DNA of 31,889 nucleotides from an uncultured Clostridia bacterium. Its GTDB lineage: Bacteria; Bacillota; Clostridia; Lachnospirales; Anaerotignaceae. Numbering within the stretch: the first letter of the stretch is position 1; every line of letters begins with the position of its first letter. Under the pieces are notes generated by a model. The model was given only the letters and a program-made list of their open reading frames with translations. It ran no database searches and was not told the origin of the DNA. Of this stretch, positions 31,638 to 31,889 are shown one piece after another. Position numbers and translations under genes: made by a program. The DNA lies in the NCBI GenBank assembly GCA_910586765.1, contig CAJUJJ010000030.1:1-31889 (forward strand). The letters are read 5' to 3'.

Positions 31638-31649
31638 AATACAAATATA

Positions 31650-31683
31650 AAAAATAACCTTTGATTTTTTAAAGGTTATTTTT
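31650..31683. terminator. Bidirectional terminator between locus B and tRNA-Leu
   Basis: Perfect 13-bp arms AAAAATAACCTTT/AAAGGTTATTTTT with an 8-base loop and A/T runs on both sides. Confidence 0.85.
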
Positions 31684-31689
31684 AAAATA

Positions 31690-31769
31690 TGCGGATAACA
31701 GGAATCGAACCTGCACCCTCTCGGACTGGATTCTAAGTCCAGCGCGTCTGCCAGTTCCGCCATATCCGC
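31690..31769 (-). tRNA. tRNA-Leu (anticodon UAG)
   Basis: On the minus strand: perfect acceptor GCGGATA/TATCCGC, D arm TGGCGGAACTGGCAGACGC, anticodon stem CTGGA/TCCAG with loop CTTAGAA giving UAG, a variable arm as expected for leucine tRNA, T loop TTCGATT, discriminator A. CCA is not encoded. It reads CUA and other CUN codons. Confidence 0.95.
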
Positions 31770-31785
31770 ACAAAAATATATTAGT

Positions 31786-31817
31786 AAGTACCTACCACCT
31801 TTAGGTAATAGGTACTT
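31786..31817 (-). other. Hairpin between two tRNA genes
   Basis: AAGTACCT pairs with AGGTACTT, with a further ACCT/AGGT stem inside. It lacks a T run on the minus strand, so it may be a processing structure in a joint tRNA precursor. Confidence 0.4.
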
Positions 31818-31834
31818 GTGAATGTCTGATAAAA

Positions 31835-31889
31835 TGAACCAGGAGGGATTCGAACCCCCGACCCACGGCTTAGAAGGCCGTTGCTCTAT
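31835..31889 (-). tRNA. tRNA-Arg (anticodon UCU), partial
   Basis: The 3' part of a tRNA is visible on the minus strand: anticodon stem ACGGC/GCCGT with loop CTTCTAA giving UCU, T stem GGGGG/CCCTC around TTCGAAT, acceptor arm CTGGTTC and discriminator A. The 5' part lies beyond the window. It reads AGA and AGG, codons much used in this AT-rich DNA. Confidence 0.9.

Overview
The window is low-GC, AT-rich Firmicutes DNA, most likely from an anaerobic gut member of Clostridia (Lachnospirales-like). Supporting signs are Gram-positive Shine-Dalgarno sites (AGGAGG type), sigma-A promoters of the TTGACA/TATAAT type, two LytR-CpsA-Psr (LCP) proteins, a polyglycerol-phosphate (LTA) synthase relative, a predicted lipoprotein with a Gram-positive style lipobox, and several small families typical of Clostridia. 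No phage structural, conjugation or CRISPR genes are visible. The organism assignment is inference from gene content, not from a marker gene.

Layout. (1) 1-670: two small XRE regulators ending beside a tRNA-Arg(ACG) gene. (2) 0.9-5.7 kb: cell-envelope genes on the plus strand, an LTA-synthase-like sulfatase-fold protein and two LCP ligases. (3) 5.7-11.4 kb: a membrane protein fused to a HAD-like domain that lacks key aspartates, the tRNA-modification enzyme TcdA, a lipoprotein, an ABC-F ATPase and a nitroreductase. (4) 11.4-12.9 kb: an accessory patch with a GC-rich palindromic element between two copies of one terminator hairpin, and a tandem duplication of a ribbon-helix-helix (RHH) regulator plus a small partner gene, one partner copy being a pseudogene. 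(5) 12.9-18.2 kb, minus strand: glnS, then a three-gene set (TPR-like membrane protein, MBOAT acyltransferase, SGNH/DltD-like protein) that looks like a surface-polymer O-acylation system. (6) 18.3-22.3 kb: a DUF5721-like gene, htpG behind a near-perfect CIRCE operator, purC with its ribosome binding site inside a hairpin, and an unknown acidic protein. (7) 22.4-23.7 kb: regulator locus A. (8) 23.8-29.6 kb: exonuclease III with a zinc-ribbon protein, then a plus-strand operon for nucleoside and pentose-phosphate salvage (nitrilase-like amidase, pyrimidine-nucleoside phosphorylase, pentapeptide-repeat protein, phosphopentomutase, ComB-like phosphatase). (9) 29.6-31.6 kb: regulator locus B, followed by tRNA-Leu(UAG) and a partial tRNA-Arg(UCU).

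The most unusual content is the set of small XRE regulators. Loci A and B are paralogous and inverted relative to each other. Each pairs two tandem XRE genes with a divergently transcribed 75-76 aa protein; the two small proteins match at 67 of 75 positions. In locus B a perfect 11-bp inverted repeat encloses the -10 box of the small-protein promoter. Around locus B and at the left edge of the window lie broken pieces of the same regulators: a fusion made by deletion across a 4-base AATG, a decayed 5' end, and stray 3' tails. These suggest a module that is repeatedly duplicated, deleted and reshuffled next to tRNA genes.
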